Of a DNA stretch of 64,000 bases, positions 50,595 to 59,343 are shown piece after piece. Numbering within the stretch: position 1 is the first letter of the stretch; each line of letters starts with the position of its first letter. The stretch is taken from positions 1 to 64,000 of the forward strand of contig NZ_JAHUTS010000018.1 of NCBI RefSeq assembly GCF_019209835.1, given 5' to 3'. Origin of the DNA: Enterovibrio paralichthyis (lineage in GTDB: Bacteria; Pseudomonadota; Gammaproteobacteria; Enterobacterales; Vibrionaceae). The translations under genes were made by a program, and so were the position numbers. Below the pieces are notes generated by a model. The model was not told the DNA's origin. It made no database searches and saw only the letters and a program-made list of their open reading frames with translations.

Positions 50595-50614
50595 TTTGAA
50601 AAGGCGTTTTAAAA
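50595..50614. promoter_or_regulatory. Putative KdgR site 1 between kduD and kdgR
   Basis: TTTGAAAAGGCGTTTTAAAA, a palindrome-like site related to the KdgR pattern (GAAA-N4-TTT). A near-identical site lies 73 bp further at 50668, about seven helical turns away. Confidence 0.55.
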
Positions 50615-50667
50615 TTATTGATTGCGATCTTGTTATTCTGGATTCTCTAATTGCGCGGTTTCATATT

Positions 50668-50687
50668 TTTGAAAAGGCATTTTAAAA
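50668..50687. promoter_or_regulatory. Putative KdgR site 2 between kduD and kdgR
   Basis: TTTGAAAAGGCATTTTAAAA differs from site 1 at one base. It lies about 60 bp before the kdgR start, consistent with autoregulation and with looping to site 1. Confidence 0.55.
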
Positions 50688-50748
50688 ATACTGGTTCTTA
50701 AGCTTGTCAGCGATATAATGCAGAAAACTAAGAATGAAAGGGGCAACA

Positions 50749-51531
50749 ATGGAAAAGTCGACTCAGCCTGAAGCGGTTTCATCAGTACTTAAGGTTTTTC
50801 ATATACTTCAATCGCTTGGTGAACAGAAAGCCATAGGCGTTTCAGAGCTTTCACAACGTCTAATGATGTCGAAAGCGACTACTTACCGTTTTCTGCAAAC
50901 CATGAAATCGCTCGGTTACGTGTCACAAGAAGGCGAAGCAGATAAGTATTCTCTAACACTTAAGCTGTTCGAGTTGGGAGCAAAGTCGCTTGAGTACGTC
51001 GATCTGATTGAACTGGCCGACAAAGAAATGCGCCACATTTCAGAACAAACCAACGAAGCTTTGCACCTTGGTGCGCTAGATGAAAATGCCATCATTTACA
51101 TCCACAAAATCGATTCTGGATACAACCTCCGTATGCAATCGCGGATTGGCCGTCGCAACCCGCTATACAGTACAGCAATTGGTAAAGTGCTACTGTCTGA
51201 GCGGGACGAAAGCTTCGTGCGTCAGGTTTTAAGCGATGTCACGTTCATTAAACATACAGAGAAAACATTAGAAAACACCGATCAAGTGCTAGAAGAATTG
51301 GCGAAAGTGCGTGATTTACACTTTGCAGAAGATAACGAAGAGCAAGAACCAGGACTTCGTTGTATCGCTGCGCCGATTTATAACCGCTTCGGTCAAATCA
51401 TTGCAGGTCTGTCTATCTCATTCCCAACCATCCGTTTCGATGAGGAGAGAATGGAGTATTACGTAGGCTTGCTGCATCAAGCCAGTAAAAACATTTCTGA
51501 GCAATTGGGTTACCACAGTTATCCTGCGTAA
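50749..51531 (+). CDS. kdgR: IclR-family regulator KdgR
   Basis: A 260-residue IclR-type repressor. The winged helix-turn-helix is SSVLKVFHILQSLGEQKAIGVSELSQRLMMSKATTYRFLQTM. The effector domain has EALHLGALDENAIIYIHKIDSGYNLRM, RRNPLYSTAIGKVLL and GLRCIAAPIYNRFGQIIAGLSIS. The start at ATG 50749 has AAAGGGG six bases upstream; the frame begins at 50734. KdgR senses KDG and represses pectin genes. Seven KdgR-like boxes in the block are compatible with it as master regulator. It is divergent from kduD and probably controls its own expression. Confidence 0.93.
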   Translation: MEKSTQPEAVSSVLKVFHILQSLGEQKAIGVSELSQRLMMSKATTYRFLQTMKSLGYVSQEGEADKYSLTLKLFELGAKSLEYVDLIELADKEMRHISEQTNEALHLGALDENAIIYIHKIDSGYNLRMQSRIGRRNPLYSTAIGKVLLSERDESFVRQVLSDVTFIKHTEKTLENTDQVLEELAKVRDLHFAEDNEEQEPGLRCIAAPIYNRFGQIIAGLSISFPTIRFDEERMEYYVGLLHQASKNISEQLGYHSYPA

Positions 51532-51542
51532 TCAGAAACAAG

Positions 51543-51566
51543 AGGCAGCGCGAGGCTGCTTTTCTT
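51543..51566 (+). terminator. Terminator after kdgR
   Basis: GCAGC, GCGAG, GCTGC followed by TTTTCTT. Stem of five pairs; short but with a T-rich tail. Confidence 0.65.
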
Positions 51567-51581
51567 GACACTTTGAACAAT

Positions 51582-51601
51582 GATGAAACGCCGGTTCATT
51601 T
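51582..51601. promoter_or_regulatory. KdgR-like box upstream of the DUF294 gene
   Basis: GATGAAACGCCGGTTCATTT matches the KdgR consensus in both half-sites (TGAAAC and GGTTCATT, one base different). It lies 12 bp before the DUF294 gene's start, overlapping its leader. It implies KdgR control of this gene or chance similarity. Confidence 0.5.
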
Positions 51602-51613
51602 TAGAGGCAAACA

Positions 51614-53482
51614 ATGGGCACATCCGCCACGCCAAACATCTTCGACTTTTTAATCAAAATCGACCCCTTTGATAAATTACCAATACTTGTGGTGGAAGGC
51701 ATTGCTAACTCAGTCAAGGTGAAGTACCTCGTGCGCGGAGAAACCATTGGTTTTAGCGCCTTGTGCGATCAGCGCTACCTTTACATCATCCGAACCGGAG
51801 CTATTGAACAGCGCACGCCTAACGGCGAATTGCGCGCGCGCCTTGGCAAAGATGACCAGTTTGGTTTTACCTTCCTCGACCCACTCGAAAATGCCGAAGA
51901 TGGTTACCAAGCGGAAGCGATTGAAGATTCATTACTCTATTTGATTCCCCACTCTGAGCTGAAACTGGTCAGCGAAGAGCACCCAGAGTTTGCCGACTAT
52001 TTTGCCGCCCAAGCCAATGTGCGCTTGAGCTCAGCAGTAAAGTACGTTTGTCGGAAAGAAGAAAAAGGGCTATTTTTTCGCACCGTAGGCGAGATCGCCA
52101 GCGAAGACATTGCCATCGTCGATGTGAACGATTCTATCCGCAGTGTGGCACAAACCATGTGCGGCAAACAGCGCAGTTCCTGTGCCGTCGTGATGAAAGA
52201 TGACGAAATTATTGGTTTAGTCACCGACCGCGATATGACGACATCAGTCGTTGCGGGTGACTTAGATACCAGTAAGCCCATTGCAGATGTCATGACGCCA
52301 AACCCTGTGTTGATCGAAGACGACGCCAAGGTGATTCAAGCCATTTCCTTGATGCTGCAATACAACATTCGCTGTTTGCCCGTTGTGCATGGCAAACAAG
52401 TGAAAGGACTTCTGACGACGACGCATTTGGTACACAACCACCGTACACAGTCTTTGTTCTTAATCGAGAAAATTAAATACACGAGCTCACTCAACGCGCT
52501 GGCGGCTTTGAAAGAAGAACGTCAATCTATCTTCCAAGCTTTGGTAGAAAGCGGTGTGAGTGCGGAAATTCAGGGTCGTGTGATGTCGATGATCATGGAC
52601 GCTTTCACGCGCCGCATCATCCAGCTCAATGAGGAACTATTGGGCCCGCCGCCGTGTGATTATGCTTGGTTAGTTGCAGGCTCTCACGCCCGGAACGAAG
52701 TTCACATGCTGTCTGATCAAGACAGTGCGATTGTCCTTTCCGATGACGCCACCGAAGAACACAAACTGTACTTCACACACCTTGCGATGCGAGTATGTAA
52801 CGGTTTGGCAGCTTGTGGCTACCCGCTTTGTGACGGTAAATACATGGCGGCGTCACCAAAGTGGTGCCAGCCAATTCGTCGTTGGAAAGAGTACTATCAG
52901 AGATGGGTGGCCAGTCCAGAATACAATAAGCTATTGAGCATCAGCGTGTTCCTTGAAGTGCGTGCCATTCATGGCAACCGCGAGTTTGTAGACCAAATCC
53001 AGCAACACTTACATGACTGCATTCAAAAGAATCCAAGCTTTATACCAGCGTTGGTGCGCGATGCGATTGACACTCAGCCACCACTTGGCATTTTCAATAA
53101 TTTGGTGCTGGAAAAAGGCGGTGAAAACAGCAACACGTTAAACATCAAAAAGTACGCATTGAATCTGATCATCGATCTGGCGCGTATTTTCAGTCTTGCC
53201 GCTGGCGGCTCGTTAACCGGAACAGAAGAGCGTTTTCGCTACGCAGCCCAACACGGCACCTTGTCGAAAGATAGTGTCGAGAACATCATCGGCGCGTATC
53301 GCCTTATTACGCAGGTACGTTTCCGTCACCAACTTAATGCGATTCTGACTGGTACCACACCCGATAACCACATCGCCCCTAGTGATTTCAGCAGCTTTGA
53401 GCGGAAGCACTTAAAAGATGCATTTAAGATCATCAGTGAACTACAAGATGTCGCAGAATTGAAGTTTGTGAAAGGAGCGTAA
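51614..53482 (+). CDS. DUF294 nucleotidyltransferase-like protein with cyclic-nucleotide and CBS domains
   Basis: A 622-residue cytoplasmic protein with, in order: a cyclic-nucleotide-binding-like domain (about 20-130), a CBS pair (about 160-280, VDVNDSIRSVAQTMCGKQRSSCAVV and VTDRDMTTSVVAG), a nucleotidyltransferase domain (about 310-440, WLVAGSHARNEVHMLSDQDSAIVLSD) and a substrate-binding C-terminal domain. The GS-x-A-R-x-E and SDQD residues are intact. Homologues often lie next to a DnaQ-like exonuclease gene, as here 2 bp downstream. By fold it is a signalling enzyme, perhaps a protein uridylyl- or adenylyltransferase; the target is not known. Confidence 0.85.
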   Translation: MGTSATPNIFDFLIKIDPFDKLPILVVEGIANSVKVKYLVRGETIGFSALCDQRYLYIIRTGAIEQRTPNGELRARLGKDDQFGFTFLDPLENAEDGYQAEAIEDSLLYLIPHSELKLVSEEHPEFADYFAAQANVRLSSAVKYVCRKEEKGLFFRTVGEIASEDIAIVDVNDSIRSVAQTMCGKQRSSCAVVMKDDEIIGLVTDRDMTTSVVAGDLDTSKPIADVMTPNPVLIEDDAKVIQAISLMLQYNIRCLPVVHGKQVKGLLTTTHLVHNHRTQSLFLIEKIKYTSSLNALAALKEERQSIFQALVESGVSAEIQGRVMSMIMDAFTRRIIQLNEELLGPPPCDYAWLVAGSHARNEVHMLSDQDSAIVLSDDATEEHKLYFTHLAMRVCNGLAACGYPLCDGKYMAASPKWCQPIRRWKEYYQRWVASPEYNKLLSISVFLEVRAIHGNREFVDQIQQHLHDCIQKNPSFIPALVRDAIDTQPPLGIFNNLVLEKGGENSNTLNIKKYALNLIIDLARIFSLAAGGSLTGTEERFRYAAQHGTLSKDSVENIIGAYRLITQVRFRHQLNAILTGTTPDNHIAPSDFSSFERKHLKDAFKIISELQDVAELKFVKGA

Positions 53483-53484
53483 CC

Positions 53485-54189
53485 ATGATCAATCGTTGGT
53501 TTAAGCGGTGGAAGACCCCACTCTCTCCCGAGCAAAAACGCAAAGCTATTCACGTTGTCGACGATTGGCCCACAGAGCTGAAAAACTATCTGCAACAACC
53601 TTTGGTTGATAACACGGCAACCTTAAAGGATCTTAGTTTCGTTGCGCTGGACTTTGAAACCACAGGTGTGGATGCGCAAGTAGATAAGATCTTATCGATT
53701 GGCGTGGTTGACCTAACGCTTGAACGAATTGATATCGCCAGCTCCAAAGAGTGGTACATTTGCCACGGACAATTCATCAAACCAGAAACAGCAAAAATTA
53801 ACGGCTTAACCCCTCAAGATCTCGCTAAAGGACTGCCATTGGATGAAGGGATGAGTCGGTTGTTGGAACGCATCGCGGGCAAAGTGGTGCTCGCCCACGG
53901 ATGCTGCATTGAAAAAGCCTTCATTCACGCTTACTTTTCCTCTCGCTTCCAATTAGAAGACTTTCCTGCATATTTTGTCGACACTCTGCATATCGAAAAG
54001 CTGTTTAGCTATGCTGGGAAAAGTGGTGCGCACACCAGTTATCAATTGGATGATTTGCGCCGTTACTATCATCTTCCGGAGTACTTGTCGCACTCAGCCG
54101 CCAGTGACGCTTTAGCGTGCGCGGAGTTGTTCTTGGTGCAAAGTAAAAAGATACACTACTTCCCACATTTAACGTTGGACCATTTATAA
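53485..54189 (+). CDS. DEDDh 3'-5' exonuclease (DnaQ-like)
   Basis: A 234-residue exonuclease. ExoI is FVALDFETTGVDAQVDKILSIG (Asp-x-Glu), ExoII is in VVLAHGCCIEKAFIHAYF where the usual Asp is replaced by Glu or lies elsewhere, and ExoIII is YLSHSAASDALACAELFL (His and Asp). It starts 2 bp after the DUF294 gene and is clearly co-translated. Homologues act on nucleic acid ends or as nucleotide phosphodiesterases. The pairing with a DUF294 protein is common, but its purpose is not established. The region 54190-54275 between it and the convergent flippase holds nothing I can name. Confidence 0.87.
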   Translation: MINRWFKRWKTPLSPEQKRKAIHVVDDWPTELKNYLQQPLVDNTATLKDLSFVALDFETTGVDAQVDKILSIGVVDLTLERIDIASSKEWYICHGQFIKPETAKINGLTPQDLAKGLPLDEGMSRLLERIAGKVVLAHGCCIEKAFIHAYFSSRFQLEDFPAYFVDTLHIEKLFSYAGKSGAHTSYQLDDLRRYYHLPEYLSHSAASDALACAELFLVQSKKIHYFPHLTLDHL

Positions 54190-54275
54190 ACAGAACAAGG
54201 GAAGCAATTGATGGCTACATTCACGACAGAAAGGCATTCTTTGAATTAATACAGTACTTTAGTGCAGCGTCCACA

Positions 54276-55772
54276 CTATCTTCGGGACAGTTTTGCCCCG
54301 ATTTTTGCCGTGATGACTGACATGGAGTGAAGGATGACGGATTCGTAAAGGTAGCGGTAGTCGGGCACTCTTTTCTTCAAGAGATTCAAGGTAAAAAGAC
54401 AAGCGCCGAGGTAGAAGACAAAACCCGTTCCAATAAGCACCAGCAAACGGGAAGCATCGCTCCATTGGATGATATAGCCGTCTATTGCATGGATAAGGAC
54501 GGTCATTGCCCCCGACAGTATGAAAGGCAAAATCATTATTTTCATTACCCTGCCAACCCTGATCGGAATCATCTTCGACAGGTATAAAATCATGCTCAGC
54601 AACACAAGATAGGCTAGGATAACGCGGCAAATCGCAAACTCGAACAATGGCAATGACGACACCATAACAACGATTGCTATCACGATCACAGAGGATACCA
54701 GCTCGTAGAGAAACTGCTTTTTGACCTGGTCAATCAAGACAAACACATCTGAAAAGACCTGGTTGAAGTTCCTTGCAAAGGTCATGACGAGGAACAGGGC
54801 AAACAAACTTGAGGTATCTGCCCATTTCTCCCCAAACACAAAGGGCACGAGCGTTTCCGAGAGGTATACGCCGCCAAAAACGACTGGCATATACAGCAGG
54901 GAGATCACCATCAAGAACTTATATATTTTGTCGACAAGTTGCTGATTATCTTCCACATAGCTGGAAAGGCCAGTGTAGAAAATCGATGTGATGGGCATGA
55001 TCAGGAAATTCACCACGGTGTTGGAGGCTTCCTTGGAAAACTTATACATACCAAGGTCAGACAGCACAAAGTTCCGGCTGACAATCACGTTATCACACAC
55101 GTTCTTGCTGTATGAGGCGACCCCTTTCAGCAAGATCCACTTTGAAAATGTCCATTGGTTCTGGATATCAACCACCCTGAATTTAGGCTTGTAGGCTGCA
55201 ACCCGATAACTGCCAATGGCGTAGATGGCCTGATACGCAATTTCGCCCACTACCACTGCCCAATAGGTTTGATAGTAAATCGTGATAACCACGGTCAGCG
55301 TGGTCGATATCGTCTTGGTGATGGTTCGCAGGTAGGAGATGGCCGAATAGTCCAGATCTTTGAGTTTCAGGCTCACGGCCGGATTGTGTAACCCGATGAA
55401 AAATGGCGAAAGTGACATTACTTTCAGCACCATTTCCAAATCGGGGATTTTCATAAACGACGCCAGCGGGTTCGCCAGCAGGAAAATCGCTATCGCAATC
55501 AATGTCCGGGTGGAAAAATTGATGGTAAACGCAATATCAAGGTCTTCCTTTGTGACCTCTTTTTTGCGTATCAGATAGTGGTTGGTGCCCACATTGGCGA
55601 TAACAGCGAAGAAGCCCTGCACCACAAAACACCCAGCGATAACACCAAAGTCATCCTTGCTCAGATACCTCGCCAGAATGAAAAACGACAGCATGCCCGC
55701 AATTTGGGTGTACCAGGTGACAAAAAGCAGCCAGTTCACTCCTTTGAAGAGTTTAACCACTTTGGTCGTCAT
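54276..55772 (-). CDS. Wzx-like polysaccharide flippase
   Basis: A 498-residue polytopic protein of the MATE/MOP superfamily polysaccharide flippases, with about 12-14 membrane helices. It starts with MTTKVVKLFKGVNWLLFVTWYTQIAGMLSFFILARYLSKDDFGVIAGCFVVQGFF, the common Wzx opening. Its second half has SKEASNTVVNFLIMPITSIFYTGLSSY. It overlaps the glycosyltransferase upstream by 4 bp (ATGA). It is the last gene of the leftward polysaccharide block. A second flippase lies at 61280, so two lipid-linked units may be exported or one is redundant. Confidence 0.87.
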   Translation of the reverse strand: MTTKVVKLFKGVNWLLFVTWYTQIAGMLSFFILARYLSKDDFGVIAGCFVVQGFFAVIANVGTNHYLIRKKEVTKEDLDIAFTINFSTRTLIAIAIFLLANPLASFMKIPDLEMVLKVMSLSPFFIGLHNPAVSLKLKDLDYSAISYLRTITKTISTTLTVVITIYYQTYWAVVVGEIAYQAIYAIGSYRVAAYKPKFRVVDIQNQWTFSKWILLKGVASYSKNVCDNVIVSRNFVLSDLGMYKFSKEASNTVVNFLIMPITSIFYTGLSSYVEDNQQLVDKIYKFLMVISLLYMPVVFGGVYLSETLVPFVFGEKWADTSSLFALFLVMTFARNFNQVFSDVFVLIDQVKKQFLYELVSSVIVIAIVVMVSSLPLFEFAICRVILAYLVLLSMILYLSKMIPIRVGRVMKIMILPFILSGAMTVLIHAIDGYIIQWSDASRLLVLIGTGFVFYLGACLFTLNLLKKRVPDYRYLYESVILHSMSVITAKIGAKLSRR

Positions 55773-56806
55773 GGCTGCTCGCCTTGTTCAGGCAGCTTTG
55801 ATTTAGGCTGGGTACGGCTTAAACCTCGGGTCAACGCCCTTAGGTAGAGCACGATCAAACTGGCCTTAAACTCACAGCCTAGCGCCTGACGGATCAGCAC
55901 CAGCGCCGAACGTACTTTATCGCGTTCAATCAACACGATGGCAGCGCGCGTCAGCGCATAACGGCAATGCCGCCGGACAAAAGTGAGGAACTCATTGCGA
56001 TCGCTCGTCGTCATTAAACGGTTGAACAGAGTCGCCCGCATGAGCTGAACATCTAACTCGTCGGTTTTTGTGGAGACGTTGTCCTTTTTTGAACGGTCAG
56101 GCGCGTAGTGTTTACTTACTACCTTGTTGTAATAAATCACCCTGTCGGCATTAACTGACAGCCGATGGAAAAGCTCACAATCCTCTTCATAGGTGATGAG
56201 TTCGTAGAAGCTGCCGTATATTGAAAGATGGGATAACGCGTAGACTGATGCATTGAGGTGCGGAAAACCGCCATGGGTGTAAAAGTAGTTCAGGTCAATC
56301 TCGTAGCAGGAAGCTTCCCCGAGAGGTTGGGCAAACTGGTTTACGAGTTCGGGGCGAAACCAGCTATCTTTGTTCTCCTTGCCGTCGCAGAACTCTGTCT
56401 CCTGATCGGCAAAAATCACATCGGCTTTTGTTTTTTGAATAATCTCAGCGACCGCACTGAGGTAACCCTCATCGACCCACTCATCATCGTCATCGCAAAA
56501 GGCCACATACCCGCCACGCGCCAGCCCTATACCGAAGTTTCTCGCTTTTGATGGGCCAAAGCCTTCGCCAAGGCAGTTATTCAGGTTCACATGACGGATA
56601 GGCAAACCGTCGAACAGGGTTTGATACCTGGCGACATTTTCCTCCGTCGAACCATTGTTTATCACAATGACTTCTTTGTTGGCGTAAGTTTGCTGCAATA
56701 CCGACTTCACCGCCCTGAGCGCAAGTTCAGGCCGGTTCGATGTCGCCATGACCACAGAGATCAATGGCTGATCTGCCGGTTGATGCGCATCACCTTTGGC
56801 GTCCAT
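55769..56806 (-). CDS. Glycosyltransferase family 2
   Basis: A 345-residue GT-A enzyme. It has PLISVVMATSNRPELALRAVKSVLQQTYANKEVIVINNGS, the donor-site region SKARNFGIGLARGGYVAFCDDDDEWVDEGYL with the DDD metal motif, and TYEEDCELFHRLSVNADRVIY as the late ED pair. The C-terminal 100 residues are basic and helical. It starts 2 bp after the sulfotransferase stop and overlaps the flippase by 4 bp. It adds a sugar during repeat-unit assembly; donor unknown. Confidence 0.9.
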   Translation of the reverse strand: MDAKGDAHQPADQPLISVVMATSNRPELALRAVKSVLQQTYANKEVIVINNGSTEENVARYQTLFDGLPIRHVNLNNCLGEGFGPSKARNFGIGLARGGYVAFCDDDDEWVDEGYLSAVAEIIQKTKADVIFADQETEFCDGKENKDSWFRPELVNQFAQPLGEASCYEIDLNYFYTHGGFPHLNASVYALSHLSIYGSFYELITYEEDCELFHRLSVNADRVIYYNKVVSKHYAPDRSKKDNVSTKTDELDVQLMRATLFNRLMTTSDRNEFLTFVRRHCRYALTRAAIVLIERDKVRSALVLIRQALGCEFKASLIVLYLRALTRGLSRTQPKSKLPEQGEQP

Positions 56807-56807
56807 G

Positions 56808-57551
56808 TTAAAAATACGCCTTCATTAGCCACCCGCAGCACTCTTCAACCTTGGCATCAATAAACTCGGGCGGTATTTTTTCATGGATTTTCACGCTGTC
56901 CGCCAGCTTGTTAGTGTGTACTGGTGCCAATGCTTTGCCTTCATAGCCGACAAAGTCACTGATCCTCCCGACACTTTCGGAGATCTCGCTGGTTTTTAGC
57001 ACCATCAACCTCTCTTCAGGCACGGCATCAAAAATTATCCGGTATTGCTCGGCGTACTGCTTGAGGTATGCCTCCAATGAAAACAGTCCCAACGCCTCAA
57101 GGTACTGTTCCTCTTTGCTGAATCCCGTGTGGTGTCTTGCCCAGATAAAATCCCGGTAGGGTTTCCATTCTGGCGGAGTTTTGTTCAGGTGAAAGTTAAT
57201 GCGCGATTTAATCCATGACCTTGGGTCCCGGATGGTGACCAGGAATTTGGCATCAGGAAATGAAGACACCAGAAGGGGTGTAAAGTATCCCAGTGGGTGT
57301 GAAGACTCCATTTCCAGGTTGAGCCTTTTATCCCGCGCCATTAAACGCTTCGCGCACTCAGTCTCTGATAACCGACCCGACAGGTAGTCCATCACGCAGC
57401 CTGTGGTTTGTTCCACCTCGGGCTCATGGGCTGTCCGGTAGACTTTGTTGTAAATCTGCGCGATAGATGTCGTCCCTGTCTTAGCAGCGCCAATACAGTA
57501 AACGTGCGTTTTCCTGCCCCGGAGGGAGCGGACAAAATTCATCATGCTCAT
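56808..57551 (-). CDS. Sulfotransferase family protein
   Basis: A 247-residue sulfotransferase. The 5'-PSB loop is VYCIGAAKTGTTSIAQIYN, and the 3'-PSB is FLVTIRDPRSWIKSRINFH. No membrane segment. The ATG at 57551 is preferred to a GTG at 57557 because it overlaps the upstream stop (ATGA) and follows GGAGG by seven bases. It very likely sulfates a sugar of the surface polysaccharide using PAPS. A second, more diverged sulfotransferase is at 26487. Confidence 0.88.
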   Translation of the reverse strand: MSMMNFVRSLRGRKTHVYCIGAAKTGTTSIAQIYNKVYRTAHEPEVEQTTGCVMDYLSGRLSETECAKRLMARDKRLNLEMESSHPLGYFTPLLVSSFPDAKFLVTIRDPRSWIKSRINFHLNKTPPEWKPYRDFIWARHHTGFSKEEQYLEALGLFSLEAYLKQYAEQYRIIFDAVPEERLMVLKTSEISESVGRISDFVGYEGKALAPVHTNKLADSVKIHEKIPPEFIDAKVEECCGWLMKAYF

Positions 57552-58384
57552 TTGCACACCTCCCGGCTCAGCAAAAGGTGCTTGGCTTTCTCAATTTCCG
57601 CGACGATCTGCGCCTGTTTTTGTTCCAGTATGCCCTCTTTGCTGAGCTGGAACGCACCACGTTGTGCAAGTTGTTCCAGCTTGTGTCTGACCACCTTCGC
57701 CTTGAGTTTGTCCTTAGCCTTAGCGGCCAGCGTTGACGGTGGTTCAGGCCAGATCGGCGGCATCACATCAAGTTCTGCCGTGATATCGACAGAGGAGAAC
57801 CAGTCTTGCCACTTGAAGTTGAGGATTTCCGGCGATGTGCTGATAGGAAGCCAGGGAGTCCGGTACGCATCAGCCAAAATCGCGCCATGCATCGCCGAGG
57901 TGATTAGCTTTTCTGTCGCCGCGATGTCAGCCAGCACAACGCTCTCTTCATCGGAGGGAGAGATATAGTGCCAGCCCAGTGAATGGATAAAATCCCGGTA
58001 CCTTGGTGAGTCGATATTCACATGCGGCATAAAGGACAATTTGTGCTTTTTGTCGCAGCTCTGTGGCCTTAGCTTGCTGATGAGCAAACCGGGATCAGAG
58101 GCCACTTTGGCTTTATCAATGCCAATTGCTTTTGCAGTCAAAAAGCCCCGCACAAAGTGGATATTCCACTGACTGTGGTGAGTCAGTTCTCCATAACCGG
58201 CGCCACTGCCCATCACGTGTATGTCCCTGTCTTTCGGCAGATTGTCATTCAATACCGTTCCGATACCGACCAACAGGCTGCCATGATGGGTATGCAGCGC
58301 GTCCCCCATCAGCTCTGGCCAAAACCAATGGTTGAGCTCATCACCGATGTTTTTCTTATTGCAGGGGTGCACGTAAATATCCAT
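57548..58384 (-). CDS. Polysaccharide pyruvyltransferase-like protein
   Basis: A 278-residue protein of the polysaccharide pyruvyl transferase (CsaB/WcaK) fold. It begins MDIYVHPCNKKNIGDELNHWFWPELMG, with the NIGDEL motif, then GIGTVLNDNLPKDRDIHVMGSGAGYG, RGFLTAKAIGI, SDPGLLIS and the late ITSAMHGAILADAYRTPWLPIS, where the His is a conserved catalytic-type residue. The C-terminal 80 residues are helical and charged. It overlaps neighbours at both ends (1 and 4 bp). It probably places a pyruvate ketal on a sugar, adding negative charge to the polymer. Confidence 0.82.
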   Translation of the reverse strand: MDIYVHPCNKKNIGDELNHWFWPELMGDALHTHHGSLLVGIGTVLNDNLPKDRDIHVMGSGAGYGELTHHSQWNIHFVRGFLTAKAIGIDKAKVASDPGLLISKLRPQSCDKKHKLSFMPHVNIDSPRYRDFIHSLGWHYISPSDEESVVLADIAATEKLITSAMHGAILADAYRTPWLPISTSPEILNFKWQDWFSSVDITAELDVMPPIWPEPPSTLAAKAKDKLKAKVVRHKLEQLAQRGAFQLSKEGILEQKQAQIVAEIEKAKHLLLSREVCK

Positions 58385-59343
58385 CAGTCGTCCTTAACAA
58401 AATAGCCGGGAAGAAAAGCTTCGCCCTTCTTCTGACGTAACAGGTAGTCGATGTAGGTAACCAGTGAGTGCTTGAATGCATCGTACTGGGCTTCGGACTT
58501 TACATAGGGCGTACAACCGGGTTTGACGCTGGGCGAATGCAGGGAAACGATGTACACCTCCTGCCCTACCCTGAGCTGCGCCTCCGTGACGGCCTTCATA
58601 TGGGCAAAGCCAAAGCCCTCTGGCGACAGGCGGTATTTTTTAACACGCAGGATTTTCAGCAAAATGGCGGTCAGTTTATTGCTGGCCCACTTCTGGTAGT
58701 CACTCGGATTGCGGTTAAAGTGCTGTTCCACCCAGGGTAATGGGCACACAAATGAGCATGTATGGGGAATGGACGTGACCGTGTCATCGCGGGTGATTTG
58801 GTTTGAACTGAGGCTGAAATCCGGCCCTTCGTTCCGGGAAAAATCCGTATAAGCGCTGACACTCAGATCAACCTTGTAACCCAGCGAGTTCAGGATTTGG
58901 CGACTGTGCTTTCCTATCCCATATCTGCCAGCAAGATAGGTGACAGGCCGGGTTCCGGTGACGCGCTCAATCTCATCGGTCAGTGCCTTTAGCTTGGCGT
59001 ATTCTTCTTCCTCTGGCAGGTTTCCAGGGAACGACTCCCGGTTGGTCACGCTGGTTGTCCCTTCCGGAATGGGCGGGTTTACCCAGGGGTGTAAGTGCGT
59101 GGCGAACTCTATCCGCTCGCCATCCAGATGCTTAAAGTGACTGACTACCCGTTTTCCATCCTCACTGGTGATAAACGGGTAGTCCATGGCGAGGGTGACG
59201 TTAGCACCGACATCGAGCAGCGCGTCCACAAAGCGGATTAACTCGGCGCCATGCGTGACCGCGGTATTGGCCGGATAAAAGCCGCCGTCCCAGTCGAACT
59301 CTTCTTCGGCATGAATGACGACACTGAACTTGGGCGTTATCAC
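58384..59343 (-). CDS. Polysaccharide deacetylase-like protein (WalW type)
   Basis: A 319-residue NodB-fold protein. FSVVIHAEEEFDWDGG replaces the usual TFDDG motif with an E-rich E-E-F-D motif, and EFATHLHPWVNPP gives the His pair. TYLAGRYGIGKHSRQILNSLGYKVDLSVS is the Arg-containing third motif. Proteins with this pattern are called WalW-type deacetylases. It starts with GTG 59343, which overlaps the upstream stop (GTGA). No signal peptide. Its activity on amino sugars is inferred from the fold. Confidence 0.8.
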   Translation of the reverse strand: MITPKFSVVIHAEEEFDWDGGFYPANTAVTHGAELIRFVDALLDVGANVTLAMDYPFITSEDGKRVVSHFKHLDGERIEFATHLHPWVNPPIPEGTTSVTNRESFPGNLPEEEEYAKLKALTDEIERVTGTRPVTYLAGRYGIGKHSRQILNSLGYKVDLSVSAYTDFSRNEGPDFSLSSNQITRDDTVTSIPHTCSFVCPLPWVEQHFNRNPSDYQKWASNKLTAILLKILRVKKYRLSPEGFGFAHMKAVTEAQLRVGQEVYIVSLHSPSVKPGCTPYVKSEAQYDAFKHSLVTYIDYLLRQKKGEAFLPGYFVKDD

